The notes beneath the pieces were generated by a model. It was not told the DNA's origin and ran no database searches. It saw only the letters and a program-made list of their open reading frames with translations. The translations under genes were made by a program, and so were the position numbers. A stretch of DNA of 60,000 nt from Cryptomeria japonica (Eukaryota > Streptophyta > Pinopsida > Cupressales > Cupressaceae). Positions within the stretch are counted from its first letter, which is position 1. Every line of letters starts with the position of its first letter. The stretch lies in assembly GCF_030272615.1 (NCBI RefSeq), contig NC_081414.1:517001-577000 (forward strand), given 5' to 3'. This document shows positions 1 to 11,250 of the stretch, in pieces.

Positions 1-200
1 TGCTTGATGAAAGACTTATTGCTTGCTCACTTGAATTTGCTAGAGTGTAGATCTTGATTTCAAATCGTTAGGTTTAAAATGAGAGGGGTGGACCTCCTTT
101 TATACATGTCTACTAAAAAATCAAATTAATTTTTTGGAGTAGGCCAATACGAGATCTAGGTTCCCGCCCAAATTATCATCTACCTCCCAATCTAATGAAG
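1..200 (-). repeat. LTR-like end with TATA box (partial, window edge)
   Basis: AT-rich non-coding sequence holding a good TATA box on the minus strand (TATAAAAGG, positions 96-104). It lies just downstream of the minus-strand ORF at 201-551, the arrangement of a 3' LTR after a retrotransposon polyprotein. A 23-bp segment (atcatctacctcccaatct and flank) occurs twice in tandem at about 165-225. The far end is outside the window, so an LTR cannot be proven. The region resembles the TATA neighbourhood at 58951-58962 in layout. Confidence 0.35.
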
Positions 201-551
201 CTAATCAAGAAAATCATCTACCTCCCAATCTTGTTGAACATTATTTTGGGAAGGTGGACAAGATGCAAGAGAAGCTACTTTGAGCACAATAGATGGAGCT
301 ACTACAAGTTCCAAACAAGGACCATGCTCTAATAACGAGTCACTTTCTTTGTCACTAAGAGCTAGGTTTAATGCTTTTGAAAAATGTGAAGATAGATCAT
401 GATTAACATAAAAAAGCTCATATATATCATCAAAATCATTAGAATCAGTATTGTTAGCTTGAACAACATCATAATCCATATCACCATCTAGATTAATAAA
501 AATAGGATCTCTAATACAAAAAGAGCGTGAACCATCATTTTTATTAAGCAT
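201..551 (-). CDS. Acidic C-terminal ORF, probable retroelement remnant
   Basis: A 116-residue open frame rich in Asp/Glu and Asn, ending in WEVDDFLD. No domain or catalytic motif is recognised. The frame seems to continue upstream (to about 700) as a Pro/Ser-rich stretch broken by stops, so the Met at 551 is probably internal. A TATA-bearing LTR-like segment follows on the same strand, which suggests the tail of an LTR-retrotransposon polyprotein. This is inference from context only. It could also be a chance ORF. Confidence 0.3.
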   Translation of the reverse strand: MLNKNDGSRSFCIRDPIFINLDGDMDYDVVQANNTDSNDFDDIYELFYVNHDLSSHFSKALNLALSDKESDSLLEHGPCLELVVAPSIVLKVASLASCPPSQNNVQQDWEVDDFLD

Positions 552-839
552 TTTTAATCTTGGTGATGTAGGTTGAACTTCCTCCCTAGTGTTAGGTGAA
601 GGCTAGACAAATGGGATCAAGTCAACATTTGGTGTCTTTGGGCAGGAAATGGTTTGGGAATCAAGTTCATGAGTCTTAGCACGATGTCTTCGTCAACATT
701 CTCATGCCCAATGATTCATTTTAGTTTTAGCCGAGGGTTGTGAAGGTTGAGGATGAATGGGCATAGGCTTCTTGTCTTCCTATGATTGCAATGATAGTGG
801 ATACTAAGATGGATATGCTATGACAACTAAAATTCTTAA

Positions 840-1570
840 TTGTTTGGATGCTTGGATCTTGGAATGCTAAATTGCTTGATTGCTTGAATGCTTACTAGTA
901 ACTAGCTTGAAATGTTGGTTTAAGGCTTTCTTTTATAGATTTTCCATGCCTAAAATCCAAGGTTGCAAAGATCAATGGTTGAAAGTTTATCTTGAGATCA
1001 TGATCGTTTGAAAAGAATTTGGTTGAGATGTGAGAGAGAAAGGGGGAAGATGTTCCTCCTACAATGACAAGATAGAGGACAAGGTGGAAATAGAAAACAC
1101 ATGGCAACATGCTCACCTTGACCAAGGATGAGGACTCCAAAGATGTAGGATGGTTGGAGAGAATATAGGTTTCCTAAGACATGAAGGAGTCAACAATCTA
1201 GGGAGGTTGGAGAAGATTTAGGCTTCCTAGGACAAGTGGACAATGAGTCACTTTGACTAGGTTGATGTGGATAGAACCACCCTCTAAGATGTACGAATGT
1301 AAGAGAGAATGTAGGGGATAGGAGGATACCTAGAATTATCCTCATCCTATTGACTAGGGTTGATGTTGAAGATAATTGAGGAATTAAATATTAAAATATT
1401 TAATTTGTTTAGCCATATGGTGATGATGTGGGAGATGAGATGTAAGGGGACGATGTAGATTTGAAGCTTGAATACTTTAGGCTAGATTTAATTAGGATAG
1501 ACATTAGAAGAATTATGATGAATTTTAATTAAATAATTAATATTTAATTAATCAGTTGGTTTAGAGGCTC
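840..1570 (-). repeat. Palindrome-rich LTR-like segment
   Basis: No gene is supported here. A minus-strand TATA box (TATAAAAGA, 929-937) lies at the left. AT-rich DNA to its right contains two strong perfect hairpins: 1382-1405 (11-bp stem, 2-nt loop) and 1525-1551 (11-bp stem, 5-nt loop). The same architecture, TATA on the minus strand followed by a U3 packed with short palindromes, is seen in the proven solo LTR at 18370-19783. A related LTR family is likely. Termini and target duplication were not found. Confidence 0.35.
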
Positions 1571-1591
1571 GTTAATGGGCTTATAAGGGTT

Positions 1592-2176
1592 TATCCTCCC
1601 CAAATTATGGAAAGCAAAGTTTCATGGTCGACACCAGAGCAAGAGTGGATACAGATCAATTTTGACGGTGCAAAGTGTGGCAATCTTGGCCCTTCGAGTG
1701 CGGGATGTATTGCAAGATATAACAAGGATAGTACTATTGCTAAATGTAATCAGAATTTAGGGGTGGGTACAAACAATGAGATGGAAGCCAAAGCCGCCTT
1801 TCTTGCAGTCCAATTGTCAGGCAAATTGGGAGTGGAAAACCTTCATCTTGAAGGTGATTCCTAGATTATCAATCATGCTATCCTCAAGGGCAAGGTGGAA
1901 TACTGGAAAATTGATCGTAATATTCAATGCATCAAGAACCTCCTCGCCACTTTCCCAAGATTTAAGGTGACTCACATCCGGAGAGAAGGAAACAAAGATG
2001 TAGATGCATGTACTAACCAGGATTTCGATCTTCAGGTAGGCAAAACATGTGTGTGTCTATTTCACCCAAACGGTCAACTATTGAAAGATTTTGACATCAA
2101 AGTTGGTGATCATTTGAATATGGTGGTTGGATTTTTTGAATTTGAATGGGCTTTAAGGAATTTTTTCAACTCTTCA
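1592..2176 (+). pseudogene. RNase H-like (RVT_3 type) pseudogene fragment
   Basis: The reading frame has the layout of plant RVT_3 RNase H domains, which end many plant L1-type LINE polyproteins and also occur as stand-alone genes. It shows WIQINFDGAKCGN (first catalytic Asp), NEMEAKAAFLAV (catalytic Glu), LHLEGDS (second Asp) and a later HIRREGNKDVDA. The frame is open from about 1592 but has an in-frame TAG at 1862-1864, directly after GDS. It then continues in the same frame from 1865 to about 2176. A CAG-to-TAG change explains the stop, since Gln is common there. There is no promoter, and the frame ends where an LTR-like sequence begins at 2179. It is probably a LINE 3' remnant. Confidence 0.7.
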
Positions 2177-2178
2177 AT

Positions 2179-3472
2179 TGTAATGTCCCCACTTTCCTAG
2201 TGAGCACTCAGGAGCATATATTTGCCTGTTAGCCATCTCTGTAGGCAAGCTTAGAGGTTAGGAGGTGATTGCCTAAACAAGGGGATTATAAACTTTATAA
2301 TATTTCATTATAAAGATACTTTTTCTAAAATTAATCATATTTTATAAAGTAACTTTATAAAAGGGTTTAATTAAAATGTCAATGATAAAATATAAAGTTA
2401 CTCCTTTATGCACACCTACCTAAGCAAATTATAATAAAATAAAGGGGGCCACATCAATGATGAATCATAACCCTCAAGTTGGGCATCCAAGTTGAAGAAT
2501 ATTCTTTTGGCTTCTTGGCATTTGGAGCCCTAATTTGGGCATTGAGCTTTGAAAAAGCATAAAGAAGTGTGCACGACAATCATTTGGCATTCTATTACTC
2601 ATTTTTCATCTCTCTTTTGGGAAATTACAGCTCTGAGATCATATCAGCAACATTCAAGTGTTGGAGAACAAAACTCTTCAATTCCAGGCAAGCTTGGACG
2701 AAACCCCAAGCCATATTTTAGAGGAATTCACTCAAATTTTTTGATTGGGCATCAAAAAGTTGTCTTTATCAACATGATCAAACCTAGCAAGAGGATCAAT
2801 TATTGGAGTTTATTGAAGGCATCGGTTATCATTTTCAAGCCCCACATGGCTCTCCTAGGCTGGTCATACCAATTCTAGAGTTGTTGGGGTGCCAAATAAA
2901 TAACACAACAGTGTTTAGGGTTTGAATAAGTGTGGAAAATCATTGTTAGGCAAAGAAATCAATTAAATAGGTTTCTGCAGGCATGAGTGGAAGATATCAG
3001 CAATTCAATGGGAGAATTAGGCAAAATCCAAAGATCTTGTCTTGTAACTTTTTGGGATTTGTGTTAGAACTACCTATTTCAGCAATAAAAGTTTAAGATA
3101 ATTATAGTTGATAAGAATAAATCACATTAGAGCAGTTGATACCCTCAATTTTAGTCAATAAAGGCACTCTCCTAGATTAGCGTTGGACTTCGGGTATGCC
3201 CACATTGGTTCTGGATATTATAAATTGTTCATTTCTTGTTATTGGTATCTGCTACAGTAAAAATCAGAGTTCTGAAATTTATAATCAGTCATTTATTTAT
3301 TTTTATTTTGCATTCGATTTCCTTTTCTACATTGGCAATCCAAAAGCAAGAACCTCAAAAAACACAAAAACAATAAAAAACGCACCAATACCAAACTCTT
3401 CTTATTCACTAGTCAAAGATTTCAATTCAAACCTAAACTCAGCTTGGGCAAGATTCTATTTCGGGATCTTAT
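2179..3472 (+). repeat. Candidate 5' LTR (TGTAATGTCCCC...), plus orientation
   Basis: Begins TGTAATGTCCCC, a start shared by several LTR-like segments in this window, right at the end of the RNase H fragment. It stops just before a primer-binding-site-like sequence at 3475. About 1.3 kb with no supported gene. The 3' terminus is degenerate (no clean CA) and no second LTR copy was found, so this is a candidate only. Confidence 0.4.
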
Positions 3473-3474
3473 AG

Positions 3475-3486
3475 TGGTATCAAAGC
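3475..3486 (+). other. tRNA-iMet-type primer binding site (TGGTATCAAAGC)
   Basis: Matches the plant LTR-retrotransposon initiator-Met PBS (TGGTATCAGAGC) with one mismatch. It sits immediately after the candidate LTR at 2179-3472, in the correct orientation. A short Lys-rich open stretch (from about 3543) follows and then decays into AT-rich DNA, so no gag can be assigned. Confidence 0.5.
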
Positions 3487-3719
3487 ATGATTCTGCCAGC
3501 CTAAGGGTAGAAATCAGTTTGCTTCAGTTGCCAATTACATCAATGGCCAGAATTAAAGGTGGAAGGTTATTATCTACCTACCTAGAAGAAAATAACGAAG
3601 GATCGTACAAAGATAAGAGAAACTCAACCTCAAAACTAAAATACCCAAGACCCATTTATCCTTCAGAAAAAAAGAAAAAGTTGGTTCAAAGGAATAAGAT
3701 AAGCGAATCAAATAAATAA

Positions 3720-6479
3720 TTATTCAATTTATTTATTGATAGAAGAATAAAGACATTAAATAAATAATTAATATTTATTTAATTATCTCTAGTCATTTTA
3801 GTTGTATACAAAAACTTTTATAGAAATAAAAAAAATATTTAAAAAGTCATTTAAATATTTTTTTTATTTATTAAATATTAGAAACTATATTATTATAATA
3901 TTAAAGTTATTTTAAAGAATATAAATTAATTTAATATTTAAATTAAATTATAATCAACTTAAAATTAATACCAATCTGTAAAAAACAAAATATAAAAAAT
4001 ACAAATTTAATAAAAACTTTTACGAAAATCAAAAAATATATTTAAAAGTCATTTAATTTTTATTTATTTTTTATAAATTTTGTATTCTAGATTAGTTAAT
4101 AATATGTATTTCAAAAAATGTTTGATTTTTGAAATTATAATCTTTTTTAACTATTCTGCAAAAAGCAAATTGTTCTAGAACTGTTTAACAGAGTAAACTT
4201 GGGCTCCTTGTACTCAACTCATTATAATTAGCTCTCACTCTATCACACTTTTCACATAATAATCTCTAGCTTCTACAAGGTATCGAAATGAAAACAACAC
4301 TTTCAAGTTTTGTAAAATGACTTGCTTGGAGCTTTTTGAAACATCTACAACAACATCATTCTTGCCAGTTTCCATTGCAGGAATTGTTTTGGGTTAAACA
4401 TAAACAAAATTGTAGAAAACATTTGCTTTTGTTGTTTGCATCTAAAAATAAGGTCCTCAATTCCATTGTTCAACAATAAAGCGTAAGTACATCCAAAACC
4501 AAAGTAAAATAAAAATACATAAGAGAGTTAAAAGAAAAAGCAAATCAAAGCAAATCAATGGTATTTATACAGGATTCTGCTCCAAACATTAAAATTTTGA
4601 TCAGTGTTGTAGCTGTGGTGGCAAGGGTAACAAGAATCATCTATAGTAATAATTTCATTTAAAGACCCAAGAAAATAGGCAAGGTTGCTTCCATCGATCC
4701 TTCCCATAGACTCAAAGGGAACTCTATTGCATTAAAACTTCTCAGAAAAGGTTCCCATTGTAGCTGTTCAGAATAAGAAAGTATGAAACATCGAGCTCTA
4801 CTATGGTTAAGACTATGCCTATAAAGAAAAATAGTGGTATGTGCATAGTGATAAGCACATTCAACATGGGCAAAAGGGAAACTTTTGTAGATGATCATAC
4901 CTGCCGATCCAATGGCTAAAAGATCAACTCCTCCACCACCTAGTGGCCACCTAGACATGAATCCTTTAGTTTTTATTTTTTGTTTCACTACTAGTTTACT
5001 TTTGGTAGAATGAGACAAATAATCCAATAGCTTTTGGGCTTGGATGTTCAAAATAAAAGCCTATTGGCTAATAAAAGCCCTTACAAAAATGAAAGAACTA
5101 ATTGTAAATTATTCTGCTCTATGAAGTCTGATTACATGTTTCAAATCCCTAATTGTGTGTTTTAAGCACATTTGTTTTTTTAAAGAATTTTTTTTATGGC
5201 CCTGGCTTAGATGGTACAAATGAACCTCTAACAAAATAGAAATACAAAAGATACCTAAAAACACTCTTACTGTCATCAGTTGATTTTTTTTTAGCTTAAA
5301 CAAAGAATAAAATTTTACATTCATACAGATGGTAAAACTTATATGGATATATAGGAAGAAGTGTTCATGTCAATAAGTTTATAAGCATATTATTAGGTAT
5401 CTTTACTCATATTCGATATAAAACAATAATGAAATTTAGCTACATTAAAAATACTTTTAATTTTTACTGTCAATGGGGTCATGTGATGTCACAATTTTTT
5501 TTATACAAAATAAATTTTAGATATATCTTACTAAAATTATTAACATGTATAAGCAAAAGTAAAATCTCCATTTCTTTAGCCTATATGGTTATAAATGCTA
5601 TAGAAAATGGAAATAATAACAAGATCTCTTGGGAATCCAAGTCTTATGAAATAGCTATTGCCCACTCTAGAGAAGAAAGAGAAAGCCTTATGAAATCGCT
5701 ACTACCCACCCTACAGAAGAAAGAGAATATGGTTTTAAAAGTTAATAAAATAAAACCAAGGAGGGATAAGCAATATCTTGGAAGAGCCTTCAAGTTTGGC
5801 ACCTTAGATGTAAATTCACCCTTCCATAAAATAAATGTGATTCCCCTTTGATACTACCTTGCTGCCACAAGTCTAGTTGCTTGGCTATTACCTTGATACA
5901 TCGCAGACCTCAGGGATGAAATTGGGGGTTAACATATCCTCTGAAAACATGTGCTCTTTCTTTGAAATATTCTTCTCTGGCCTTGAAACCATTGTAATTG
6001 TGCACTGGTAAAAAGCAAATGAAAAATGCAAGGACGAGGGTGGATGAAAATGCAGACTTGGAGATCAACCATTTAGTGCTTATTGCTAGTACATAGCCTT
6101 GTTCTATTTGAATGGATTAATCCTGATTGAAAATGAGTGTGAATGAGACAAATAAATATAATCCTTGTTTCTTATTCATGGATTTAAGATCACGTGTTTG
6201 GTATGTGAAGAGGCTAATCCTCAATTTAATCATTGTGTCTGATTTCTCCTTATACTCATGTAGTCTCACTTAATGTTGGTTATGTTTGGTTGCTCTTTGT
6301 TCATGAGTCTCAGCCTTGTAGAGAGGTGGATCAACACCATTGGTGCAAGGGCACCCAATGAGATCAGGCCTCCATGAGGCACATTTGAGATTTTTGAGTT
6401 TGGTTTCATGTTTTGGTCTTAAAGTAGGTGCTATGGACCATTTTTGTGATGTTGTGAACTCTAATTAGGAGGCATGTTA
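3720..6479. other. Unassigned AT-rich non-coding stretch
   Basis: I see no convincing gene. Open frames at 4659-5051 (-), 5109-5324 (-) and 5429-5851 (+) have low-complexity composition and no recognisable motif. The only clear structure is a 44-bp tandem duplication at 5640-5727. Confidence 0.5.
5640..5727. repeat. 44-bp tandem duplication
   Basis: Two adjacent 44-bp copies (5640-5683 and 5684-5727), differing at a handful of positions. Both contain cttatgaaat and agaagaaagagaa. The unit is not a multiple of three, so it shifts any reading frame across it. Confidence 0.8.
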
Positions 6480-8150
6480 TGTAATGCCCTAAAATGGCAA
6501 TAGGGTCCTTGTAATGGCACAATGTGTCAAAGTGTCAAATGATGTATCCTTACGGTGTAATATTGTTTCAAGGTTCCTTTGGACCTAATTAGGCATGTTT
6601 AGGTTGTCACAAGTCATTTTGGATGGTCATTAAGCAATAATTATCAAAGTTGGGAAAAGTTGTCATTTTGGAAAAGTTGCAACATTGCAAAAAAATGTAA
6701 AAAGGAAGTAAACCGATAGTTATATAGTTTGAAAAGTGGTTAAAGGTGGTTGAAACTATTTTAATCGAATGAAAAGACCCTTGAGAGTTCAAATGGGGGG
6801 TTGGTGATGGTAGATGTACATTGCACTCAAGAAGAAATCAAGAAATTATTGACTCTTCCAAAAATTTACTAATTTTTCTCACGTTGCAGCAAATTGTACT
6901 TTTTTGTATATCCTTAATATGCACTAAATCTCATTGATTTTGGTATAGGGGTGACTTAAATTCATTACGGCATTGGTTTGACTCAAATCCATTGAGTATT
7001 GAGGGAGTTATGGTCATTTTAATGACTATCATTTCCAGATTTTTCCAATAACAGTCTCGTTGCAGCGTCTATAACTTTCTTGTACAAACGAATTAATATG
7101 TGAGACCGGGTTCATTGGAAATCTCTATGAACCAAATTTCATTCAAGACCAATTTTGTGATATTTCATTGAGATTTGTGCATTTGGTGGGCATTTTTCCA
7201 AAATATGTTTTGAAACCCTAATTGTAAGGGTTTGGACTAAGAAATGTAAATAACTCTCCATTCCTTTGCGATTAGAAGGCCAAATCATGGGTAATGATAG
7301 ATATATGGGTTCTCCAAATGGTTTTCTTTCCATTTTTCCAGGGATCAAGTTTTGAAGCATGTATGAGGCATTGAATGCCTAAAATCCTCATGTGTTAGGT
7401 TGTGGGAGCATGGGTATGGTGAGTAGTTTGGAGTTTGGGGTGAAAAAAAAGTGTGGGGTTGCAAAAAATTGTGAATCTTTGTTTTCATGATATTTTTTCA
7501 TTGTTATAAGTGGATTTGTGTGTGGGTGAGTTGTTTTTTAGGCACTTGGTGTGTAAAAGTGACCTAATTATGCACTTGAAACCTTGCAACAGTCAGACTT
7601 TGACCCTATTGTTACAGAGTAACTTGTAGGGTTTCTCACATATGTTGTCAAAATCCTTAATGGATATCAGAAAAGGTTTTCTTTTTGTGTCTGTGATAAG
7701 TGGTTTGTGAGTTATTGACAAAAAAGCCCTTTGAGTAGGGCTAGTAGGGTGTATGAGCCAATGTAAGGCAAACCTTCTAAGGGAGTGTCTTGGAGTCACA
7801 CCATTGCATATGAGGAATTATCTTGGTTCCTTTAGTCATTTTAAAATCCTTCCCTTAAGTTCCTCGATCATTTTTGGAGGTTTTGTCAAGTTTGTTGTAA
7901 ATCGGGTTAAGATTGGGTTGCCTAGGGAATGGGTCATTGAATCAAAGAATGAGTCATGCCTTGTGATCTTGCACTCTGAGTTTGTTTTTTGAGTTGATTC
8001 ATTCAATCCACCCTTTTTTCCTCTAAATAAACCACCTTCCCTCGGCTTGTTAAGGCTCACTTGAGCGTCTTTAGTCTGTGATAAACACAAATAAACAATT
8101 TTCGAATGTGATGTCTCCGAACAAGATTTCGTCAAGCATTATTAATATTA
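6480..8150 (+). repeat. LTR-like segment starting TGTAATGCCC
   Basis: Starts with TGTAATGCCCTAAAATGG, the same kind of terminus as 2179, 39530 and 59650. It continues as moderately AT-rich DNA without a supported gene. Small ORFs at 6607-6792, 7139-7360, 7593-7799, 7753-7992 and 7836-8135 lie on both strands with no motif. No PBS, PPT or matching end was found. Confidence 0.25.
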
Positions 8151-8705
8151 AGAAAGATCCTTGTATTAACTTTAAAGATAGCTTACAATGAAGAATTATA
8201 GACAAGACTTTATGACTATTAGAATGTTGTCAAGAAGGCAAGAAGACGAGATAGTCATTGATATCAAAGTTTAGGGAGAGTTATTATATCAACTTATAGA
8301 TAGTAATCATTCATGAACATCATTGCACAGAGGTTGTATATCAGCTTTTGTAAAATGGTTTAAGTCTATGTAAAATGAATGAAACAAAATTATTAGTTAG
8401 TATGAGAAGACCATGAACATGGAGGAGTATAGAAACAATAACAATTACAATTGAATAAGGGGCAAATTTTCTATATTTTTCAATATTGAGCATTAAATCA
8501 ATGTGGCACCATGAAGATGAAAATAAAATTTATATTTTTATTAGCAATTAAAATTGCTCCAGCTGCTATATTCGTAGATGAGATTGACAGTATGTTGGGT
8601 CAAAAAACAACTATATAAAATGAGACATTTCGTAGTATTAAAAGAAAAGAGTTGACACTAAACTAGATGGATTTAACTCTAAAGACAAACAAAGATATTA
8701 GATCT
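8151..8705. other. Unassigned non-coding stretch
   Basis: AT-rich, with no gene, RNA or clear repeat structure that I can recognise. Confidence 0.5.
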
Positions 8706-9045
8706 TGTTGTAAGGAAACTTGCAACGACCATGTATATGACAATTTCCACATAACCCAATTGATATATTAATCAAATCAAAACACAGAATCCACATGCAA
8801 AGAATCGACAACATACCCATCAAAGTTGACACAAGATATACCTTGCGAAAACCCTCATGAGGGAAAAACCCAGCCTCCAAAAGCATCCACAATCCATGTA
8901 TTATTTAGCAATGGAACATTACAATACATCCATGAAATCCTTCGAAACCCCAACTAACAACAAGCACTCCATGTGAACAAGCATGTAACCACACATCCCA
9001 TGCCATGCTTCCAACTTCCACAAATACTAAATCTAGGTAACCCAA
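8706..9045 (-). repeat. Copia-type LTR fragment (U5 end)
   Basis: Read on the minus strand, this contains a U5-like motif (TTTTTCCC ... GAGGGTTTTCGCAAGG ... TCTTGTGTC) resembling the one in the copia LTRs at 40580-42101 and 46725-48267 (GGTTTTTCCC ... GGGTTTCCACGTTAAATC). It ends TTACAACA at 8706. No PBS follows, so it is a 3' LTR or solo-LTR remnant. It is cut off at 9046 by a different LTR fragment. Confidence 0.4.
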
Positions 9046-9704
9046 TGATAGGGAGGCAACCTAGTTTGCCATCAATTTGGTTTCTTTGATGGTTTGCTTC
9101 TATCCCTTTCCAGGTTCTAAGTCTACCCCTCTAGACTTCTAAGGGCTTCCCTACCATTTTTTTGCTTATCTCACCTTCCTCAAGATCATAAAGTAAGCTT
9201 GTTCACTAAATCCTTGCAGGGGCTTAGGACACACACACATTCGCTCTCTTTTTGCAAAACCACCCATCTTGTTTGGTTTAGCAAACTTTTCCCTATGGTT
9301 ACACAATGTCTCGTTTTTAGGCTTTTAGCCTTCTAGATCTTTTCCCAGTTCTTAGCAGTTTCCTTACCCTGCAGGTTATCACCTTCAAATTACTGATACC
9401 TAGTCGGACTATCACCAAGCTCGCCTAGGCTCAATATGTAGAAATGGCGATTGCCATTTCCTAGTCTCTCTCAAATGAAAACCTACTATACATTTTTGGC
9501 TCTGCTTGACAATCTTCAAAGATCTTGTGGAGTTTCAAGTCAAAGCCAGTTGATTATTGCAAACAGGGAACAAAAACTGAAAAGGAAATCTTTGTTTACA
9601 GATCCCGAATTTATTCATGGGTTCAAACCAACAACTCACAGAATAGATAAATGAAACAATTACATTAACAACATACGTGAAACGAACAAAAATGAAACTC
9701 TAAT
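9046..9704 (-). repeat. Chromovirus LTR fragment (same family as 30919-31740)
   Basis: Starts TGATAGGGAGGC and aligns by eye with 30919-31520 (TGATGGGGAGC...). Shared blocks include ctctagacttctag, gcttccctaccatt, aaccacccatcttgtttg, caagctcgcctagg and catttcctag. The second copy is the 3' end of the LTR of the gypsy chromovirus at 52-55 kb. This copy is truncated at about 9704, where it joins the copia RNase H frame. It contains no gene. Confidence 0.65.
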
Positions 9705-11250
9705 TGAAGTGGTACCTGAGCTGAATGTGCTTTGTCCTTGAATGAAAAGCAGAGTTCTTCACAAGATGAATGGCACTTTGGCTATCAGTATACAATGGGC
9801 TATCCTCTTGTGTCTGACCCAATTCCTTCAGAAAACATTGCAACCAAATCATCTCTTTGCTGGCTTCTGTAGCAGCAACATACTCAGCTTCAGTGGTTGA
9901 AAGTGCAACAACCTTTTGCAGCCTAGAAATCCAACTGAGTGCAATTCCCCCTATAGTAAAAACATACCCTGTAGTACTCCTCCGTGAATCAATATCACCC
10001 GCCAGATCAGAGTCAACAAATCCACTTAGAGCAGCATTAGATCCTTTGAAACATAATGCCTTCATAGTAGTTCCTTTCAAATACCGAAGAATCCATTTCA
10101 CAGCATTCCAATGTTCCATACCCGGATTACTCATAAACCTGCTCACAACTCCCACTGCATGTGCAATATCTAGCCTTGTGCATACCATTGCATACATCAG
10201 ACTACCAACAGCTGATGAATACGGGATGTTAGACATTTTATTAACCTCTTCCTGTGCCTTTGGGCACATCCCCTTAGTCAATTTGAAATGACTAGCCAAA
10301 GGTGTACTAACTGCTTTTGCATCCTGCATGTTAAATCTTTTCAACACCTTCTTTATATACTGACTTTGGGACAAATTCAAGGTTCTATTTTTTCTGTCCC
10401 GTGTAATCCTCATACCGAGAATTTGCTTAGCTGCACCCAAATCCTTCATAGCAAATGACCTGGCTAATTTCTGTTTAAGATCATTTATATGTTGCATGTT
10501 AGACCCAACAACAAGCATGTCATCAACATAAAGCAACAGGATAATATAACTGCCATTATCAAATCTCTTAAAATATACACAATGATCAGAATGACATCTA
10601 TGATAACCATGTTCAGCCATGAAACTATCAAATTTTAAATACCATTGTCGGGGTGCTTGCTTTAGGCCATACAGACTTTTCTTCAACCTGCACACCAAGT
10701 TCTCCTTACCTTTGACCTCATATCCCTATGGTTGCAACATGTAAATTTCCTCCTCCAAATCTCCATGGAGAAAAGCTGTTTTGACATCTAATTGTTCAAG
10801 ATGTAAATCATCTGCAGCCATAAGACTAAGTGCAGTTCTAATTGAAGTCATTTTTACAACTGGAGAAAATATTTCATCATAATATATACCCTTTTTCTGT
10901 GCAAAACCTTTTACCACAAGTCTGGCCTTATATCTTTTCTGACCTCTTTCCTCCTCCTTCAGCCGATAAACCCATTTGTTAGGCAAGGCTCTTTTTTCTA
11001 CAGGTAGAGGAACTAAGTCCCAAGTCTTATTTTTCATCAGGGAGTCCATCTCCTCTTTCATGCCTAGCTGCCACTGTTGTTTGGCATCCACCTGCATTGC
11101 TTCTTCATATTCTTCTGGTTCACTAGAATCCGTTAATAAAATAGAATACAAAGAAAGAGAAAATCTTTCAGGGGGTCTACTTGTCCTCATAGAACGTCTA
11201 ACACTTGCAGGAGTTTGTGGGACAATCTGTTGTTGCTGAGCATCAGGTAC
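9700..11250 (-). pseudogene. pol: copia-1 reverse transcriptase and RNase H
   Basis: Continues the frame of the 11251-13500 ORF. It would copy element RNA into cDNA and degrade the RNA strand inside virus-like particles. The RT part shows KARLVVKGF, the first catalytic Asp in [24 protein letters not shown] and the YVDD box (LLYVDDMLVVG). RNase H shows FVDSDLAGD, STTEAEYVAA and YTDSQSAI, so its acidic residues are intact. Breaks: in-frame TAG at 11251-11253 and TAG at 10726-10728, both explained by CAG to TAG. The C-terminus stops at about 9704 inside RNase H because the element is truncated. The three open pieces are 11190-10726, 10698-9700 and the upstream ORF. Confidence 0.92.

Noticed and set aside
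4659-5851. Three ORFs (130, 71 and 140 codons) as possible host genes
   Set aside because: No recognisable domain, low-complexity composition, no coherent strand, and one is crossed by a 44-bp non-triplet duplication.
9857-10291. 144-codon plus-strand ORF
   Set aside because: Antisense shadow of the copia-1 RT/RNase H frame.
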